Below, piece by piece: positions 38,701-53,700 of a DNA stretch of 64,000 nucleotides (position 1 is the stretch's first letter; each line of letters opens with the position of its first letter). The notes below the pieces were generated by a model. That model was not told the origin of the DNA. It saw only the letters and a program-made list of their open reading frames with translations, and did no database searches. The DNA is taken from assembly GCA_030248215.1 (NCBI GenBank), contig JASANG010003336.1, positions 1 to 64,000 on the forward strand. Reading direction: 5' to 3'. The position numbers and the translations under genes were made by a program. This DNA is from Enoplolaimus lenunculus (taxonomy: Eukaryota; Nematoda; Enoplea; Enoplida; Thoracostomopsidae).

Positions 38701-41700
38701 TGTGTAAATTTTAGGTGCTTGTAGCTCGCAGGATTAAATTTTGTTCTGATTCTTTTGATAAATCATAAATTATTTTAGCTAATTGAAAATCTTGACCTTT
38801 CCAAAAGTCAGGTATTCAGTTTTGGCTCATTAGTATCACATATTTTAACGTTTTGGTTTAGAATCGCTAACAATTTATGTAGCATATCACTGGCTCTAAC
38901 CATCTGGTAGCGGCACGTATGTAGATGTGATATTATGTTATGTGTACACCTTATTAGACTTGCATCCAGGGCAGGCTATTCCCGTTGCTCCGAGTATTTC
39001 GGATCCGGGTTATCGCATCGAAGAATTCCGGGTACAGGTATTGCAAAAATTCCCGGACAAAAATGATTTATTACAAATGAATTTATCAAACCGGTCGCTT
39101 TCCAAATGGAGATTTTGTACTGGAATTCAACATAAATTTACCGTGATTTTCCCATGCTTCGCTTGTGAGGTTTCTTTTAGCTCTTGCTTTAAGTGGCGAA
39201 CGGTTTCATTTGGCCGCCGACATCACTCATATTAGTTATGCATGATCGTACATATAATTTTTTCCTGAGGAAAGTGTCGGAAGTCGCCGAATCCGCAGAA
39301 CGTATTGGCAACTTAACTTGACCTCTTCGCCCTAAAAACCGACCTTCGAAGTTCTTGCTTAGCCAATAGCGTACACCAGTTGTGAATTGTATCGGGGCAC
39401 CGTCGTCCATAAAATATATTTCAATGCGATCCTCAAGCAACATAAACTGCAGCCAGAGTCTGTCTTTAAGCATAGCGCTTTCCCGCTCACCGTTGACGGT
39501 ATCGTCATAAAAGAACAGAGTTTTAGTCGGAATTTTCACTGGTTGAGCGCCGCAATTGCTTCGAAATTGTGTCCAGTGCGCTCACTAGAAAATCGGCAAG
39601 AGCTTAGATGGCCGGCAATAGGCTTATCCGCAGGATCACAGGACGTGGAATGTATAGACTATTAACGAATAACCACTCTGGCGTTTTAGTAAACAGAATA
39701 TAGGCGAACAATCTTGATTGGATCGTCCTGATCCGAAAATTCGCCATTTAAATGCACGAATCAATTTTTAGATGAATTGTCTGAAATATTAAAAATATTA
39801 GGTTTTGTTCATTGATTTAAAAGCTATGATCTGACAAATTTACAGCCTTACTTATGAAATGCCCTGTATTTTTCTCAGGCCTTGGACCCTCGCGGTGGAG
39901 GTGCGGACTATGGAATTCATATCAATTTAATAAAAAATAGTTTATTTTAAAGGCAAAATCTACATTTTAACGGTTTGCTCTTAAAAATGTTGTTTTTGAC
40001 ACATAGTAAATCCGGTCCTGCTACTAGAAGTTATATAATGGCAAATTCTACATTTTATCAGTTTGTCTTAAAATTTTTGTATTGTTTTAAAAGCTTTGTT
40101 TAGATTTATTTTGCGAAAAATTCCTGTCCGGGTCCGGGTTTTGATTCTTTGAAAATCCGTATCCCGGTATTTATTTTTAAATGCTGCAACTTTACATGTT
40201 TTATGCCGTTACGAATCATTTTTGGTTTGAGGTAATGGCTGGGCTGCAGAGACATGAGTTAAATCGACCTCTGACTTACGTCGACTATGGAGTTAAGATA
40301 AAAAAGACTTAAGTTTACGGGTCCAAATGTTTTCTAAATTTGCAGCCCATGGAGGTGCAAACAGTCCCAAATTAAAGCTAACACTAGTACATTACGTAGC
40401 TCAAGATTAGCACAGCCTTCAGCAACTATTATTTGGGAAAATTAAAATGCGCGTTGAGAACCTTCGACCTAAGTCAGAACCACAAAACTTAAGTAAAATG
40501 TTGACTTAGGTTGAACATCGAATTGAGTCATGTTTCTGCAACCCAGCCATTGTGTGTCAAAATATTTAAACATTCAGTTGCGTTGTACGTTTTTATGTAC
40601 TAATTGATTGATCCAGTTTGTCTTAAAACGTGAGGATTTGTGGGAATTTTTACAAAACACAAAAAGTATATTACTTAAAAGTAACAATTGCTGTGGTGGT
40701 TAGAGTAATCAGTTTTCAGTGGCCGAATAAGAAACACATGTGTTCAAAACGTATATGTACGTATATTGAATTTCCAGTTGATAAGTGTGCGTAAGGGCGC
40801 AGTCAGGTGCACGTTTAAAAGTTTAATCTAATCTTTGTGAATTTCTCCAGTGTTTTATAGAACGTTTTCTGTTGGTGACACAAGATAATAAATATATCAA
40901 CGTTTCGAAATTTTAATACGATGTAACCCTTTTCTTTCCATAGTCCTGGCAACGCCTCCCAGTGCGCTACCAGCTTTAGAGTTTTCAAGTATATTTATTT
41001 CGTAGTCATTTTCTTTTGTTTAGAACGCGGCTCCGTGTATCACAGTTACTCAGCCGATCATTTATTGGGATAGCTATGGGGTATGTTTGAAAACAGTTCG
41101 AAAACTCGCGTACGGTACAGTCCTTCGGGGATTGAGCGGATATCCGGTTCCGGTTGAATATTCATGAAACACCTACATCCGTATCCGGTTCGGAATAAAG
41201 CTACTAGATACATACCGCATATTTACGGTTGCGGTCCCGAATAACATGCAACAGCATTTTACATTTGGTTACACTAGACATTTTGCTGCGACTGCACTTC
41301 CGAGCAAGCTAACAAGGTTCGGTTTTTGACGCTGAAGTTAAATGCGAAATGCAAACTGAAAATTTAATTCTCATTTCAGTATATACTTTTTCACGACTTA
41401 AATACTACTAACAGTGCACAAATTTAGGTGCTATACCCTGTTAACATCTGGTTAATACGGTAAAAACTTAACTATCCGTTTCCGATATCGGGTAAAATTA
41501 CTATCCGATCGATCCCTGCTACAGACATCATGATTGATGCAAAAGTTGAATTATATACAATGCGTATTTGTTTTTTGGTTAGTAAGGGTCGAGAGGCAAA
41601 CGGTTAAAACTGGATTTAAATTAAGTTTGAATACTTTGCGCTTAGTTGTTTAGATGATTCTGCTCCTAGATTAGGGAAAAACGCACAAACGGGAAGCACG

Positions 41701-44700
41701 TTCCAACAAAAAACATTTTTGCCCTCCCCCCCTCCTTTGTTTCTTTTATCCTCATATTGTTGATCTCACTGCCAACACTTGAAGAAATGATTACTGTTTT
41801 GAGTTTTATTTATAGTTTTTTCTTGTATTTTCAGTATAATTTTCCCACTCGCGTTGTTGGTGTTGTTGGCACTCATGTCCCATTGGTACGGCTCAAGCAA
41901 AGCACGCCAGATTACGAAGTGAGGATCAATGTTTTATTTTGTTATTCGCCTGTTTTTTAACTTAGAAGGTATATTTTTCCCGTCTTTCTCTTCAGTATTT
42001 GGCAAGCTGTTAGAAACAATCGCAATGCAGAGTTCTATATATTTTGACATTCTAATTGCAATATTGTTTTAGTTGGGTGGTTATGCTTATACATTTTTGG
42101 TCGATTCGAATGCTTATGTGATATTTCATCCGCAGCATCGTCCTGAAACGGTAAGCTGTTTTACCATTATGTAAATGTACGGTCGTTGGATGTTAGGTAT
42201 AAGGAGTGCTTGTTATACGTTTTTCAACAAGCATTTTTTGCTGTTTTTGGCTTCAAAGCCTTTATCGACTAGGGATGTGCCGATACCGATGCCGATTCTT
42301 ATTTTGAAATTTTGCCGATACGGTTAATTTCAATTAATTTTTTCAAACACAAACGCAAAAGAACTAACAGTTTTCTTGACCAGACACACAGATATCTGTC
42401 CAAAAATGAAACTGATAGCATTTCAACTGATTGTTATAGGTTCAAAACGTATCGGCAATGAATCAACAATTTTTTTGCAGTGCCGATTCCGATACTGACG
42501 AAAAATGCCGATTATTGCCGATGCCGGTTAATCGACACATCCCTATTATTGACCTATAGTAACTGGGTTTCTAAAATCTCACTTAAGTATTTAATTAAGT
42601 TGTGAACTTTTTGAACAAATTGTCACTTATAGGTCTATAGTATAAAAAGTAATACATAAAGTTGTTTTACTTAACTAAGTAGGTTTTTGGAAACGATAAA
42701 TTGTTTAAGTTATTACTTACCAAATATCTTTGGTTCATACTTAGTAAGATTATAGAAACCCAACCGTTGTGTACATACTATTTTAAAAATGTTTCAGTTA
42801 GCGCATGACGTCAAGCCTAGCTTCAACAGTATAGATATTTTAGAAGCTGAAGTGACTGCTGAGAACCTTTCTGTAAGTCATTATTGTGATCTTGAAAAAA
42901 ATTCGATTCATAGAATTAACCGATTTGAATAAGCGGCAAATAAAGCTGTTTTACACGGCCAGCGTTCATTAAAGCTCGTATTCGTTGCGATTCTTTACAC
43001 GAATGCCTTGTGCTCATTATTACAATACAATCATCTGTTCTGTTCGTGGTCACACTAGTTTATTTCTGAGCAAATATAGATGTAATCATTATGCTGCAGT
43101 AAAAGCTTCGAAAAACGTGAACTCTTGGCAAATGTTCCGTAAAACTGTTGGCTACAAGCAGTTGATTCCGATCAATTACAAAAGCGACCTACTGTGCACT
43201 TTTTGTGCTTTTGGGTTAATAATATACGCTTTTTTAATATGGAGCTGTATTTTCACAATATTGCGTTATATAGTTTCAGCTTGTTTATATACGTTTTGGT
43301 ATTTTTTGCTTTTACTACTTTTAATTGTTTTGTGTAGTGTCTTGTGCCCCTGCTTTAAACGATCAACCTGTTCCCTGAGCTTGTCGATATACTGGCATTC
43401 ACGACTTGGCATAACAGGTCATAAGATAAGCTAAACTCAATGATTATAATGGCTCTTGAGTCAACCTTTTTGATAGGCATTGGGGTTTGGCTGTTCTAAT
43501 AACGTTACTCATTTGGCCTCTAATAAATGCTCTAATGTGCTTTTTGCTTGTTTTACATGGTTTTGAACTAACTACAGGCTAGCTAAACTTATTAGGAGTC
43601 AAAAATTTCAGGAAGAGCGTGTGAAGATTTCACATGGCTTTATGAACAAGGTTAAAAATAGAGAAGGATTTTCAATCCCCCCTCGACCATAATTTCGGTA
43701 ACATGTCCGTCCGCTTGTTATCTCGGATCAGGGTGCAACCAGAATTCCGAATTCATTTTATTTGGTGATTAAGCTTACAGAATGTTTTACCTGAAAGCTT
43801 ATTTGCAAGATTAACGCTATTTTGGCTGTACTTCATTGTTTCATGTTTACATACTCTTATTGTTATGTTGTTGCTTTACAGTTTGAAAACTTTACTGTGA
43901 AACCAACGCTCAACTACACGTTTAATGCGGTAAGCAACGTGTGCTCTAGTCATGCACTCAATGCAGTACACGCACTAGTGTGTATATAGCACAGTGTTTT
44001 GTTTGTGCACTGATTAGAGGTCGGTAGTTCAGAAAGCTAAGCATATAGTAGTACCATATGACTCCGAAGAACCAAAATACACGTTTTTAGAAGTATTTAG
44101 CTGTTTGTATTTCAAAACCCTTATATGATGACGCTTAGAGGATTAACGGACAATTGTAGTGAAATGCAACCGCCAGCAATGCATTAGTATTAATGGGTGG
44201 GCGTGATTAATTTAAAATTCAATATTGAGCGGTGTTCTGCAGTTAGCAACAAAACTTTGTTAAACATACAAACTTTCTCTTACAATCTGCATCGCAGCTG
44301 TTATGTGTGTCATCGCACCAACGAGTGTATCGCCAGACAGGTAAGTTTCATAATTCTGTGACATTCTCTGGACATTTTGACATTCATTAATGCAAATAGA
44401 TGCGCGTGCCTACTTTTTATAGACTCGAATTATATAAATTTAACTCTTGATTATGGTTTTCTGGTGAAATAGGGGGTTTTCACTCTCTTTTTTCAACAAA
44501 ATCCCAACAAAATTCAAAAAACCCCGTCAGAAACCCCACCAAGACTTGCAGTTTATAAATAGTGGCTCAGCGCATAATATACTCTACGTCGGAAAGGGTC
44601 TTGTTTTTCAAACATTCATTTTCGTAATTAAGAGTAAGCCCTGGTGGTACCGGAGTTACGAGTATGTTTTCAGCCGGCTGCATGGGTATAATGGGCCGTC

Positions 44701-47700
44701 AATACAGCTACTAATCCAAAAACACCATTGCATTATTTCTAAACTACCAACAACTTACATATGCCACTATTTTACTTAGCACAGCAGTTATGCCTCGTTC
44801 CTGTGCGTACGTCGCAGGATTGCTCTATACTTGACGTCCGGCGCCGCCCGTCACAAGTCCGTCACCATACGTTATTGTACGTGATTTAGTTGCGTACGAT
44901 ATCGACGGCGCCGTACGCGGGACGGAAGGTACCGAACGGTACCGTGCGGGTGACGGACGGTGCCGCACGTCAACAAAGGAATCGCGCAACCCGTACATGT
45001 ATTTGTAAACTTGTATATGCGTTAAGTAGTTATATGTCTTTTCGAAGGTTTTTGAAAAAATAATTTTATTTAAAAACCCATTGAAATTAAAAACAACCAT
45101 TAAAAACCAGCGCCGAACTTAAGAAAAATAAACCCTGCCTGATTCTTATGTTCATGTTTATTTTTCTGAATAAGAATTGATTGAACTTTCTTTTGAAATC
45201 TAATTAGAAGAGATGACACCATTGCAATAACCTATTGGAGTTGAATCCTGGAATAAAATGTTGTACTATTCTTCAGTAATTTAATTTATTCCTTTGCACG
45301 TGTGTTGCATGATCTTATAGCATTTTATTCAGCATGCACATTTTATTGCTTTTAATGACCTCTATATAATATCTAAGATTTTATTCAGACAGATTAGGAG
45401 TAGCAGAATTTTGTTTCCGGGACAACGGCTGTTCCGAGTCCCGTTCTGTGTACGGTTTCAAACGAAGTTTTACCTGGAATTGAAATCATGCCATTTTTCT
45501 GGAGCTACCAAAAACTGCAAACTTCGTGAATCGTATAGCGGATATTTGAAGGAACATTGTAGAATATTGGGCCGCATAGATAAGACGTCAAAATGCCAAT
45601 AATTTGGAAACGCAGTTCGTTTTAACTTCTTTGAAGATTCTATTGTACAAGGTAAAAAACAAAATTATTTATTTTGCAAGAAGTTTTGCGAGATAAAGAT
45701 AATCGTATTTGGCATTATTTCCGTTCCGTGGGAGCAGCCGATGTACTCCGTCAGGAGGAGCCTAACCTTTACAAAGCAAAGCGGATCTAGTTTTATTTCT
45801 TAGTATGGATGGATAGCACACTAATATGTTATTTTTTTATTTATGAATACAGCCGCGATATTGTCTCAAGTTTTTTATCTTCGGTTGAAATAGTGTTTTA
45901 AACACGGTTCTGCCAATTGGCGGTCTTTTATTGTAACAATATGCAGATTTGTGGGAAGGTTTTGAGGCAGCCACCATGCAGCATGATGTTAGACGCTGTG
46001 AACATTATTCGTTCCTAGTAGAATCTGAACAAATACTTTAGTGCTGCTGCACAGTGACTGCAGAGGGAGTATGAGATAGTGATCTAATGCATTTTCGTAC
46101 TCTGCATACTGTATGTGTATCATGCTATCAAACTATTTATCTAATATCAGGCACCAAGTAACCAGAACCGAGTTTCCGTAACATTTCCAGCATGAAAGAT
46201 ACTGCCACGTGCCATGGTATTGCAACTAATTTTTATTTGAGATGTTGTTTCAAAATTAATCTAAATAGCGTTCGTTTTAGATGCGAAGAAAAATTGTCCA
46301 AGGAGAAAAGTCGATTGGAGAGTTTGAGCAAGACATAAAGCAAGCATACGGATTTGGAGAGACGGTTGGTCCGGTATGTACAGAATATTTATGAGGCTTC
46401 TGTTATCTGGTTGACAGATTAGCGGGTTTCTATTAGTTGTATGCGCACCTCAGTTAACTTTCTGTATTTTTTAACTAATCAATTAATTTTACCTATTATG
46501 TGTATAGTCTCTATGTAGTAATTTGATTGAGTGTTTACTATTTTAGAAATACATTATAAAGAAAAAGGTGAAATATTATTTCGATGCAATTACCGACAAA
46601 CGAGATCAGATTATCTACACGTAAGCTAATATGAGTCTTATGTTTAAATATTATTTTGGTGGATTTGAAAACGTGGTTTTAAAAATCGGACTTGAGCGTG
46701 TTATGAGAAAACGCAAATTGTTTTAGTCTTGTTCACAAATTTTTGCGCCCATACATCGATGCATTTATTTACTTGTGTGCATGCAACGCATCCGCTTGCA
46801 TCGACAAGCATGGCGCGGCTCGTGCTCTACGGAAAACCTAGGCTGTGAGCCACGTTGACATTCTACTTTAAATTTTTAGCATGGGACGTATAGCTTTGCA
46901 GCATGTTAGTGTTTAATTTGTTTTTAGTCAATATTTACCTTTCGCTTTTTTGAATAGCACGTCAGTACTTGTTGTGCGCTGTTCAGAGAAATGGGTTTGT
47001 GCTTTTTAGGTTTGGTCTCGTTGTACCAGAAGGAAAGAATTGGAGAGTGCAAGCGAAATCTTCAGTGGATTACCGAGATCTATGTAAGTTTACATTATTT
47101 GTGATTTTGTCATATTGTATGATTGCGAAGAAGAAATGTGGTAAGAGATACTGGAAGTATAAGAATATTTACTGACCGTGCACGTCATGCAGAGGTTTTA
47201 GATATTTTAGTTAGAAAGTACGTGTTCAAATTTGTGAATCACTTGGAAACTACGATTTAGTAATGCAATATTGTCCACGATTTATGCGTTTCGTAGGTGC
47301 TTAAACCGATCGTGGGCTCTTTTAACTAACAAAACACGCCATTAGGAATATACTAACTCTTTTATTAAATGTCATAATTTGTATAGGTAATACTTTTTTT
47401 AAACAGTATAGTTTGACGTTTTCGTCGTAACTATTAATTCTTTGTATTGAGTAATTTTTGTGTTTTAGCCAGCTGCTTAGAAGGAAACAATTGGAGGCTT
47501 CAGAAAAACTGGTAAATATGTGCTAATGTTTATGTGTTCAGTAAAGTAGTTGTTATTATGGGTATTGCGTATTGTGGACCTGGAAACTGTTGTATAAAAT
47601 GATAAAATAATGTTCTTCTTCCAATTAGCGTGAACTTTTATAGTTTTCGAATTACAAAGCCCATACCACTCGGGATTTTGCCCCGGCTGAGTATTTTTTA

Positions 47701-50700
47701 GCCTTACAGCTATAACTTTTTTGGACGTCAAACACACATTTTGTATCATTTTTAGTTTTAATAATATAATAAATAACGTGTAAAGTGCATTTATACGAAC
47801 GATCACACACGGTAAACGGTTTCCCTGTAAAACGGTACTTTGTCAACTAACCCGCCTAAGATTTTACGCCCCCCCCCCCCCAGTTGCCAGCCCGTGGTTC
47901 CCGATTGAAGCCTGCTTTGTCGGGACCCAATTTAATCCCCTACTTAGTCTTAAATTTCAGGTTTTACTGTCGCCAAAATGCTGAAGAGATGGATAAAGAA
48001 ACTGCGTTCAAATTAGATGCAGAGAATCCAACAAACTGGAATCTAGATACAACAAAAAGCGACGAATGTAAGCTTCTATGTTTTATTATTTTTGTAATAC
48101 ATTGTTAATTGTATAGCTGAAGAAGCAACACTTTTGTATAAAAATAGATTATTTTGCGATCAATACTTAAGCTGGATCTAGTGCTTTGATTAAAACTGAA
48201 ATTCAGCAACAAGTCTTATAATCAGCATGTCTGCTGTATTTTTGTCTGCACAAGGCCAACATTCTTGCCTCACGTTTGCTGAAGAAACAACAACAACCAC
48301 GGAAGGTTACAAATTTTTCTTCAGATTCTGATGTCATATCTAGAGCTGAACCGGATCCCGAAACCTTACCGAGCTGTTAACTTTTTTGCCGAAACCGTAT
48401 ATCAACCCGATTAACCCGTTAGTTAGTTTTTGAGTCTGAATGAATATTATTTTTAGGCGTAAAGTACAAATGGCTGATTAAGAATTCGTTTATGGACGCC
48501 AAAGCTACATGCCAAGTTGATAAGAAGTGGACGGATGAAACGAGCTCAAAAGCAAAACGGTATGCACTATTTTGTTAGCTTTACTGTCTACAACAGAAAA
48601 ATGTGGCTTTGGTTTCACATTACTTTTCAAAACTGTTCTGACATAAGAATGAATAGTTGTTGACGGAAGCAGTTGTTTGACTTTACTCTATGAATATTTG
48701 ACCCATGCGTGATAATTGTGTGGATTTGCAATGTTTCTTTAGGTTTTGTGAGGTGTTGCGTCAGCGTAATGATTAGGTACTTGTTGCTAAGTAGTGTCAC
48801 TCTGCATGACTATCTAATGCTTTTACATAAGTGGTGACAAGAAATTCTGGACAGTAATAAATGCTGTTTGAGACGCTCGTTTATTCGTAGTGTTTTATAT
48901 CGGTAGGTTCGTTTTAGAAATGGCGTTCTTGTCGTGTTCGTGGTAACACATGCTGGTTTCACGCGTTTCGCTGATATGAATTTAACAGACGTCGACTATT
49001 CACAAATGGGACAAGGTGGAATGCCGTACATGATGATGCCGGATATTGTTCCGGAAGACGGTGGTCAACAAATGTATGATATCCGCGCTTCCGTGGGCGA
49101 CTTAAACGCAACTAACACTACTGTATCAAACGTTACCGTTGCTATGCCGATACAGCCTCACCCGCCCCCAATGATGATGGCGCATATGTATGACGAACAC
49201 AAGTATATAAAAACTGTTATTATTGTTAACTACACTTGAAGACATTATTTATTTGACATAATTTTCACATTACGGAAATTTCTTTCAAGTTGTTTCTTCC
49301 GTTTTGTAACTTGGAATCTATTGGCATGTCATAAAAAGAAAAAACGTAACACGGTTGTGCTCCAAAAACGGTGCAGAACTTTACTCTTTGTCATTTATGC
49401 TCAGGATTACCTCTCAATGCATGTGACTCATAATCATATCGCAAAATTGTATTTTTTTTACATTAATCTTAGGAGTTATCAGCACTTTATTGATAACCAT
49501 CACTTGGGAACTGAAGAAGAGTTTTATAAACGCACAATTGAGCAACCGAACGGAACGTTTGTATTTGATATCGAACTTGAAAGTTAGTTTCGCCCAAAGC
49601 CCGTTGGAGGTTTCGCATCGTTGTGAAATATATTGCCAATATTTATTGCGAATCTATGATAATTAGTTGCTGGAATCTTTGGTTTAAATGTTGGTCGGGC
49701 GTTGATTTTTTGATACCGCTTTTAAAGCCAGTTTTACATACTTTAAATGCAGTCTGACAGAATCAAGTTCAACCGCCATTGTATTTTAAACACGACGATA
49801 ATCGAGATTGCGCATTGCTTGAACGCAATCGCACACAATCGCGATTTAAACTGCTCGCTATTACCTCTTCCGCCATCGTGCCGGCCATGGCGATTGCTTA
49901 GTTTTAAAATTGCAAGTGCAATCACGATTACGTAATATTAAAATCACACTATTCGTGACTGAAAAATACGCTTCCATATAGAACTCGTACAAATAAAATA
50001 ATATTGAAATTGTTTAACACATGCTGCTTGCTTTGCATTTTAGATATTGTGTCCAAAACGGGTGTCGGGAATTTATCAGGCGAATTCGAAACAGCGTGGA
50101 ATCAACGGGAACGTCGATCGATTCTGGTTAAAGCAACACGCGCATTGTACCTACCATCGGATAAAGGAAACAAAGCACCAGCTGGCGTCGTTGGTTTCGA
50201 AATGTTGTACGCAAACTTTTCATCTACGATTGCGAAAGTGTTTGGTCAAGACTTTACTATTGACGTAAGTGGGTGAAATGTAAGCCCCGAGAAACCGGCA
50301 TATTGAGCCGTTTCCCCTCAACGACCTGTTATTTAATTTGGAGCTGGACAGAAAACTGTAGTGATATGAATTGTTGGACAATGTTCATTGAGCTTCGATA
50401 CAGGTGCGATTAGTAACGTTTCATAAATGCTGTAGTTTTACTTTGTGATTCTCAAACAGTGCATAGTTTGCCACATCTAATGAAGTATACTAATGATACA
50501 ATGGACATGCATCCATGAAGTAGTGGCGCATCAGGCGGGGGGAAGGGGCGTGGAACCGGACCCCATATTTGCAGTCAGAAAATATACGAGCCAAAGTAAA
50601 AAATGTACCCGACCTACTTGGGGACATCAACCGGGGCCCTTCCGTTCGCAACTGGCGGAAATTTCTGAGGGGTGATTTTAGAATTTTTAACAAAGCGACA

Positions 50701-53700
50701 GTTTTTTGGAGCAACTGTACTGCATGTGACGTGGTCAGGTAATATGAACGCGTAGTCGTTTGTGTATTCATGACCACTTTTTTGACTAGTTGGTGAAGCA
50801 ACTTTCATCTTTATTTCAGAATTCATACTTTCTGAAATCAGAGAGGAAAATGCATTATCTTATTATTGGTGATGGTTATGTGATGTTTGTAATACACGAA
50901 CACACTGTGATTGTCCCTGTTTTCAATTTGATTTCTTAATATGTTTTCGTTTCGGCACAATGTTAACTTACAGTTTTTTACACTAACCGGGAAATCACAC
51001 AATCTGTGAATTTTCATTTTTCAGGACAACGAGAAAATTATTTATGTGCTGGATGAACATGGATATATTTTGTTCACCTCACTCAATGAATCTGTTGCTG
51101 CTCCTGTAAGAAAGGAACTTATATATTGAATTAATAATGAAGCAAAATATTAGTTCACGATCCATCTTGGAATGCCAATCTTGATCTCGGCACAACTATT
51201 TTAATGACGCGGTTATAAAGCTAAAATATTTTTGGTTCAGGTACAATTTCAACGATCCCACTTGTCTAATGTCAAATTTGGGAGCCACCTTCATATTAGA
51301 ATTCAGACATCACTGTCTCTAACTCCGTACCGACAATATTGCTCGGACCTTAAAACTATTTTAATTATTTAGGCTTAATTTTTAAGCAACATGAATTGTA
51401 AACTATTAATGTTTCAGTTAGTAATAAAGTATTAACAGGGAAAATTTTTTATTTTCAGAAATTGGTTGGAAAGTTTTTTGGAATCAATCAAATGCAATGT
51501 CTGATGTGGGAGTTTGTTAAAGATGAACATAGAATTTTCGATATGTATGTTGCTGCGGTTATTGTTTTTGTTAGGTTTGTATTATCTTTCATTTTACGCG
51601 AGCTGTAATGGCATCACAATATAATTAAATATTTAGCTACTCTGTACATTGTAAGTTGAATTGATATATTCCAAAATCCGTTGTTTACTGCAGTCTAAAA
51701 CGATTTTCGTTTGTAACACTATTTTCAATTGCTTTTTCAATGAATTGAACGCTATTTTTTATTAATATCTTGTGCTAAAGGGGTTTTGTTGCGTTATTAT
51801 AGGGAAATATACATAGACTATCAGGCGTTGTGTGACGATAACCGACAGCAAAGCAGAGCCAGTCGATTGCTCAGTGTAAGTTTGCAAAAAGTTATGAGTT
51901 TTTACTAGTTTACTTGTTTTATATTAAAGTAACTTGTTGCCGTGTTGACAATATGTACTCGACAGAATTGAGTTGCAATGGCTGCAACAACAGCGAGTGG
52001 TACAAATCGCCGTCTGCCATCGATTGTTTCCAAACACGGCCACGACCAATCGCGATCAAAACCGCGGTTTGAAAAGCGATCGCACCTACAATTCTATCCG
52101 TGACAGGCAGCACTTAGAAATTTATGGTGTGTGGAAAAACTGATTTTTTAATTTGAAAATGATGCTGTATCGACTAATTTGTGGGAAGTTGATAAATAGG
52201 ACACCGAATTTCAATGGAGAAATTGATAATCTTGCGCCTTCACAAAATAACTCCTATTTTCCTTGCCTGCAAAAATTATGTTTTGATGTTTTGGGTATAA
52301 AATATTTTATTTCTTGAGATAAATTATTTGACTGACTCAAATTGTTCCTCGGGCATTTTGTATGCATTTTGAGCATGTGTAATATGATTTTACAGCTATA
52401 TGTTTCTGCTTATCAATTTTATTGTGGCGGTTTTAGCCGTTCGTGGCAATTCTTAACTTTTTGGTTTGGATATGGCGTGAATTTGCTATGTAAGTGATAT
52501 TAAAGGATAAATTATCCAAACTGTAGTTTCCTGCAAAGCTCTTGTGACATATTCGGCGGTTTGCGATGTCCGTTTTCTTGCGATCAAACATAGTACTCTC
52601 GTAAAGCAAACTAAGCGTAGGCTGTGGATCTATTTACCGGATTAAAGTATATTCATAGACCAGTATGTCTAAATACTAAATAGGTATGTACATAGCCCGG
52701 ACCGGCCGTCTAATTGATGGCCCACTAAGATATTACCAATAAAACGATGTTTAAGATGCTTTTGTTTGAGGAGTGTAAGTTTGTGTGAAGTTAATGAAAC
52801 AGCGTATACCATTGACTAGATTGTTTGAAACAATATTTTATTTTGGTTACACACTGCAATTACGTCTCTGTGGTTTTTACAGGCTGCATCAATTTGGTTA
52901 GAAAATTTTCTTTTAGGTTCTTGGCAGAGTATTCTATATTAAGCGTACTGTCGTACAAGATCATGCCTTCCGAGGGTAATTATTCTTTTTGTTCATTTAG
53001 GTTCGTTTTATCTGAACACCGTTGTATAAAATTCCCCAGTTACAATTCTAAAATTGTCAAATTACGCTGCTAATAGGGGTTCGGTAAAGTGGAAAGCTGT
53101 TCGATAAAATCTATCAAGTCAAAGGCACCGCAAACAAAAACAGCCAGTTGGTTATCCCATTTCACTGATTACTTCCCAGCATGATAGGTACATTAAATTT
53201 AGTAGTATAATGTCAAAATGAGCAATATGATCTATATGTTGTAAGAATTCCATCGACAATATTAAAATATTGGCAAACGAAGTCTGCAATTATACTAAGT
53301 AGGTGCCAGTAAAACAAAGCAAACGCGGTATCTGCCAATATTATATTTTAACGAAATCTTGTGTTCGACGTTAAATGTTAAATTACGCAGGCCTAATATA
53401 ACAATGTCCCAAGACATATCGAACGCTCCATGATAGCATGTGTTGCAGCGAGATGACATGCTGAAAAAATTATTTGTAGTGGCGCTTCCAGAAGAAATGA
53501 GTGTTATTTGTGATTTCAGCATATACACAAGGTTTCACAGGACGGCCACGTGGAATTAGTTGTGACTTGCTTTCTAAACATTATCAGTTTAACCATTCAA
53601 GTCGAAGTTTGAACAAGGTGCTCAAATTGTCAAACCCATGTGGACAAGTTTCGGATAACGAAAATGATATCGGCATGACATGCGAACAGTACATTTTATT

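Noticed and set aside
38927-39235. 102-residue plus-strand open frame
   Set aside because: Partly antisense to the transposase fragment and composed of degenerate CCGG repeat sequence.
42985-43434. 149-residue open frame with a hydrophobic middle between alpha-2/delta exons 19 and 20
   Set aside because: Same strand as the host intron, no family resemblance, low-complexity aromatic/Leu content; phase-consistent exons skip it.
44299-44341. 43-base segment with good acceptor (GCAG) and donor (GTAAGT) after exon 20
   Set aside because: Both neighbouring alpha-2/delta exons are phase 0, so a 43-base insertion would break the frame; probably a pseudo-exon.
49743-49935. Sequence rich in AATCGCGAT-like words, loosely similar to 51955-52105, as a mobile element
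   Set aside because: Similarity is patchy and I could not define ends or a target duplication.
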